Positions 8,702-10,652 of a stretch of 10,652 nt of DNA are shown here, in pieces. Position 1 is the first letter of the stretch; each line of letters begins with the position of its first letter. This stretch comes from CAYSLC01 sp964431545 (GTDB lineage: Bacteria > Desulfobacterota > Desulfobacteria > Desulfobacterales > JAABSP01). Under the pieces are notes generated by a model that worked only from the letters and a program-made list of their open reading frames with translations, was not told the origin of the DNA and searched no databases. The stretch is from contig CAYSLC010000187.1 in NCBI GenBank assembly GCA_964431545.1, positions 1-10,652 of the forward strand, in the 5' to 3' direction. A program made the translations under genes and the position numbers.

Positions 8702-8717
8702 TTCATGGTTTCATGAA
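8702..8717 (+). other. Small perfect hairpin next to the UPF0316-like gene's ribosome binding site
   Basis: TTCATG (8702-8707) and CATGAA (8712-8717) form a 6-bp perfect stem with a GTTT loop. The second arm directly abuts the AAGGA element at 8718-8722. Its position would let it influence translation initiation, but a stem this short can arise by chance. Confidence 0.3.
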
Positions 8718-8731
8718 AAGGATGTGAAGAG

Positions 8732-9292
8732 TTGGATATGCATGTGCTCTGGATGGGGATCGCCATCTTTGCGGCCCGGGTCTGCGATGTCTCCATCGGG
8801 ACGGTGCGGACCATCGTCACCGTGCACGGCCGGTCCGGGCTCGCCTTTTTCCTGGGGCTCGGAGAGATCACCCTCTGGCTGGGCGCCGCCAGCACCGTCA
8901 TCACCCAGGTGGGGGACATCCCGATCCTGGGGGTGTTCTATGCGCTGGGGTATGCCACCGGCAACTTCCTGGGGATCCGTCTGGAGAGAAGGGTCGCCCT
9001 CGGCTCCCTGATCCTGCGGGTGATCACGGCCCGTCGGGGCAAGGAGATGGCCGATTGCCTGCGGGAGAAGGGGCAGGCGGTGACCGTTTTCACCGGAGAG
9101 GGGCTCAAGGGGGCGGTGAAGGAACTCTATATCGTCTGCCGCCGCAGGGATCTGAAATGGATCCTTCCCCTGGTCAAGGGCAAAGATCCCGAGGCCTTCT
9201 ACATCACGGAGCATGCGGGGAGTGTGAATAAGGTCCTCCGGCCCGTGGGGGTCCCGGCCACGGGGTGGCGGGCGATTTTCAAGAAGAAATAA
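8732..9292 (+). CDS. UPF0316/YebE-like membrane protein (DUF5698 + DUF2179)
   Basis: This is a 186-aa protein of the UPF0316 type. Three hydrophobic segments (about 6-28, 37-58, 63-82) form the DUF5698-like membrane part, with the family-style pattern R16-x-x-D19-x-S21-x-G23-x-x-R26, E45, and a YALGYATGN motif leading to E85. A soluble DUF2179-like C-terminal domain covers about 108-166, and the tail is basic (KKK). The biochemical function of the family is not established; DUF2179 also occurs at the end of YitT-type membrane proteins. The start is uncertain. The TTG at 8732 has AAGGA at a 9-nt spacing, whereas the in-frame ATG at 8738 (residue 3) has only GAAGAG 6 nt upstream. The gene lies 108 bp after the signalling operon and 146 bp before alanine dehydrogenase, so it may belong to its own transcript or be co-transcribed with ald. 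Confidence 0.85.
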   Translation: MDMHVLWMGIAIFAARVCDVSIGTVRTIVTVHGRSGLAFFLGLGEITLWLGAASTVITQVGDIPILGVFYALGYATGNFLGIRLERRVALGSLILRVITARRGKEMADCLREKGQAVTVFTGEGLKGAVKELYIVCRRRDLKWILPLVKGKDPEAFYITEHAGSVNKVLRPVGVPATGWRAIFKKK

Positions 9293-9306
9293 CCGGCGGA
9301 CGCCGG
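9293..9306 (+). other. Short GC hairpin immediately after the UPF0316-like stop codon
   Basis: CCGGC and GCCGG enclose a 4-nt loop directly after the TAA at 9290-9292, and further G/C bases follow. There is no U-tract, so it is at most an mRNA 3'-end structure and not a convincing terminator. Confidence 0.25.
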
Positions 9307-9367
9307 GGGCCGGGGATCGGCAAAGATCAAGAGATCAAGCTCAATCTGCTTTTCAAAGGAGCGCGCG

Positions 9368-9406
9368 GGGATCGCGGCGGACGCCTCCGGCATCGGAAGC
9401 GATCCC
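9368..9406 (+). repeat. 8-bp inverted repeat in the alanine dehydrogenase leader
   Basis: GGGATCGC (9368-9375) and GCGATCCC (9399-9406) are perfect inverted copies separated by 23 nt. The interval contains an inner CGGA-CGCC-TCCG stem-loop (9378-9389). It ends 32 nt before the ald start codon, so it is placed to be an operator or a leader RNA structure. I see no match to a known riboswitch, and no clear promoter hexamers in this 146-bp spacer. Confidence 0.4.
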
Positions 9407-9422
9407 GACAACCCCATCAAAC

Positions 9423-9430
9423 AAAAGGAG
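9423..9430 (+). promoter_or_regulatory. Ribosome binding site fixing the alanine dehydrogenase start
   Basis: AAAAGGAG lies 8 nt before the ATG at 9439. It settles the start against the open in-frame extension that runs upstream to 9265 and overlaps the preceding gene. Confidence 0.8.
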
Positions 9431-9438
9431 AAAGACCC

Positions 9439-10551
<1,113 letters not shown>

Positions 10552-10575
10552 TCCCGGGCCCCAGAAGGAATCCAT

Positions 10576-10652
10576 ATGAAATATTTCAACACCGCCGGGC
10601 CGGTCGATTGCGAGGACCATTACTGCCTTCCGCCGATGGAACGTCTCGACTG
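10576..10652 (+). CDS. N-terminal fragment of a probable ATP-binding (AAA-type) protein, cut by the window edge
   Basis: Only the first 25 codons are present, starting MKYFNTAGPV and continuing through HYCLPP and ERLD, open to the end of the window. The ATG has AGAAGGAA 5 nt upstream. From memory, this opening resembles a family of AAA-type ATP-binding proteins common in Desulfobacterota, in which a Walker A motif follows about 20-30 residues later. That part is outside the window, so the assignment cannot be tested here. The 24-bp gap after alanine dehydrogenase and the absence of any terminator-like structure suggest co-transcription. Confidence 0.55.
   Translation, partial: MKYFNTAGPVDCEDHYCLPPMERLD

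Noticed and set aside
9265..9438. An in-frame N-terminal extension of alanine dehydrogenase
   Set aside because: The extra residues are unlike any Ald N-terminus and overlap the upstream gene. The ATG at 9439 has a strong ribosome binding site and begins the canonical MIVGILKEIK.
10552..10575. Terminator after alanine dehydrogenase
   Set aside because: The 24-bp gap contains only a short GGGCCCC-type run and the next gene's ribosome binding site, with no stem-loop plus T-run.

Overview
The window is a GC-rich bacterial chromosome segment with every gene on the + strand. It looks like a Desulfobacterota (deltaproteobacterial, sulfate-reducer-like) genome. This rests on the style of very large multi-PAS kinases, a PocR-type sensor domain inside a histidine kinase, and an N-terminus at the right edge that resembles an ATPase family I remember from that group. 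The taxon is an inference, as there is no rRNA or other marker here.

Positions 17-8623 hold a tightly packed, translationally coupled signalling operon of three very large proteins. The first is a membrane histidine kinase with a periplasmic ABC_sub_bind-type sensor and three PAS domains. The second is a membrane histidine kinase with a periplasmic SBP_bac_3 (Venus-flytrap) sensor, a cytoplasmic Cys-rich PocR-type domain and three PAS domains. The third is a soluble hybrid with the order REC-PAS-kinase-REC. The first two kinases share a gap-free duplicated coiled-coil/HisKA/HATPase module (about 63% identical protein by hand count) joined to unrelated sensors. The hybrid carries a different kinase type (HDFNN H-box). 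The likely logic is two envelope sensors feeding one soluble receiver/kinase hub. No DNA-binding, GGDEF or other output domain is encoded in the window, so the final effector must lie elsewhere.

Positions 8624-9292 hold a 108-bp spacer, with a candidate sigma-70-like promoter overlapping the hybrid's stop codon and two small hairpins, followed by a UPF0316/YebE-like membrane protein (DUF5698 + DUF2179). After a 146-bp spacer with an 8-bp inverted repeat comes a canonical alanine dehydrogenase (9439-10551). All catalytic residues known for the family are at their standard positions. The start of another gene (10576 onward), probably an ATP-binding protein, runs off the right edge. No tRNA, rRNA, CRISPR array, transposon or phage gene was seen. 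No gap between genes exceeds 300 bp.
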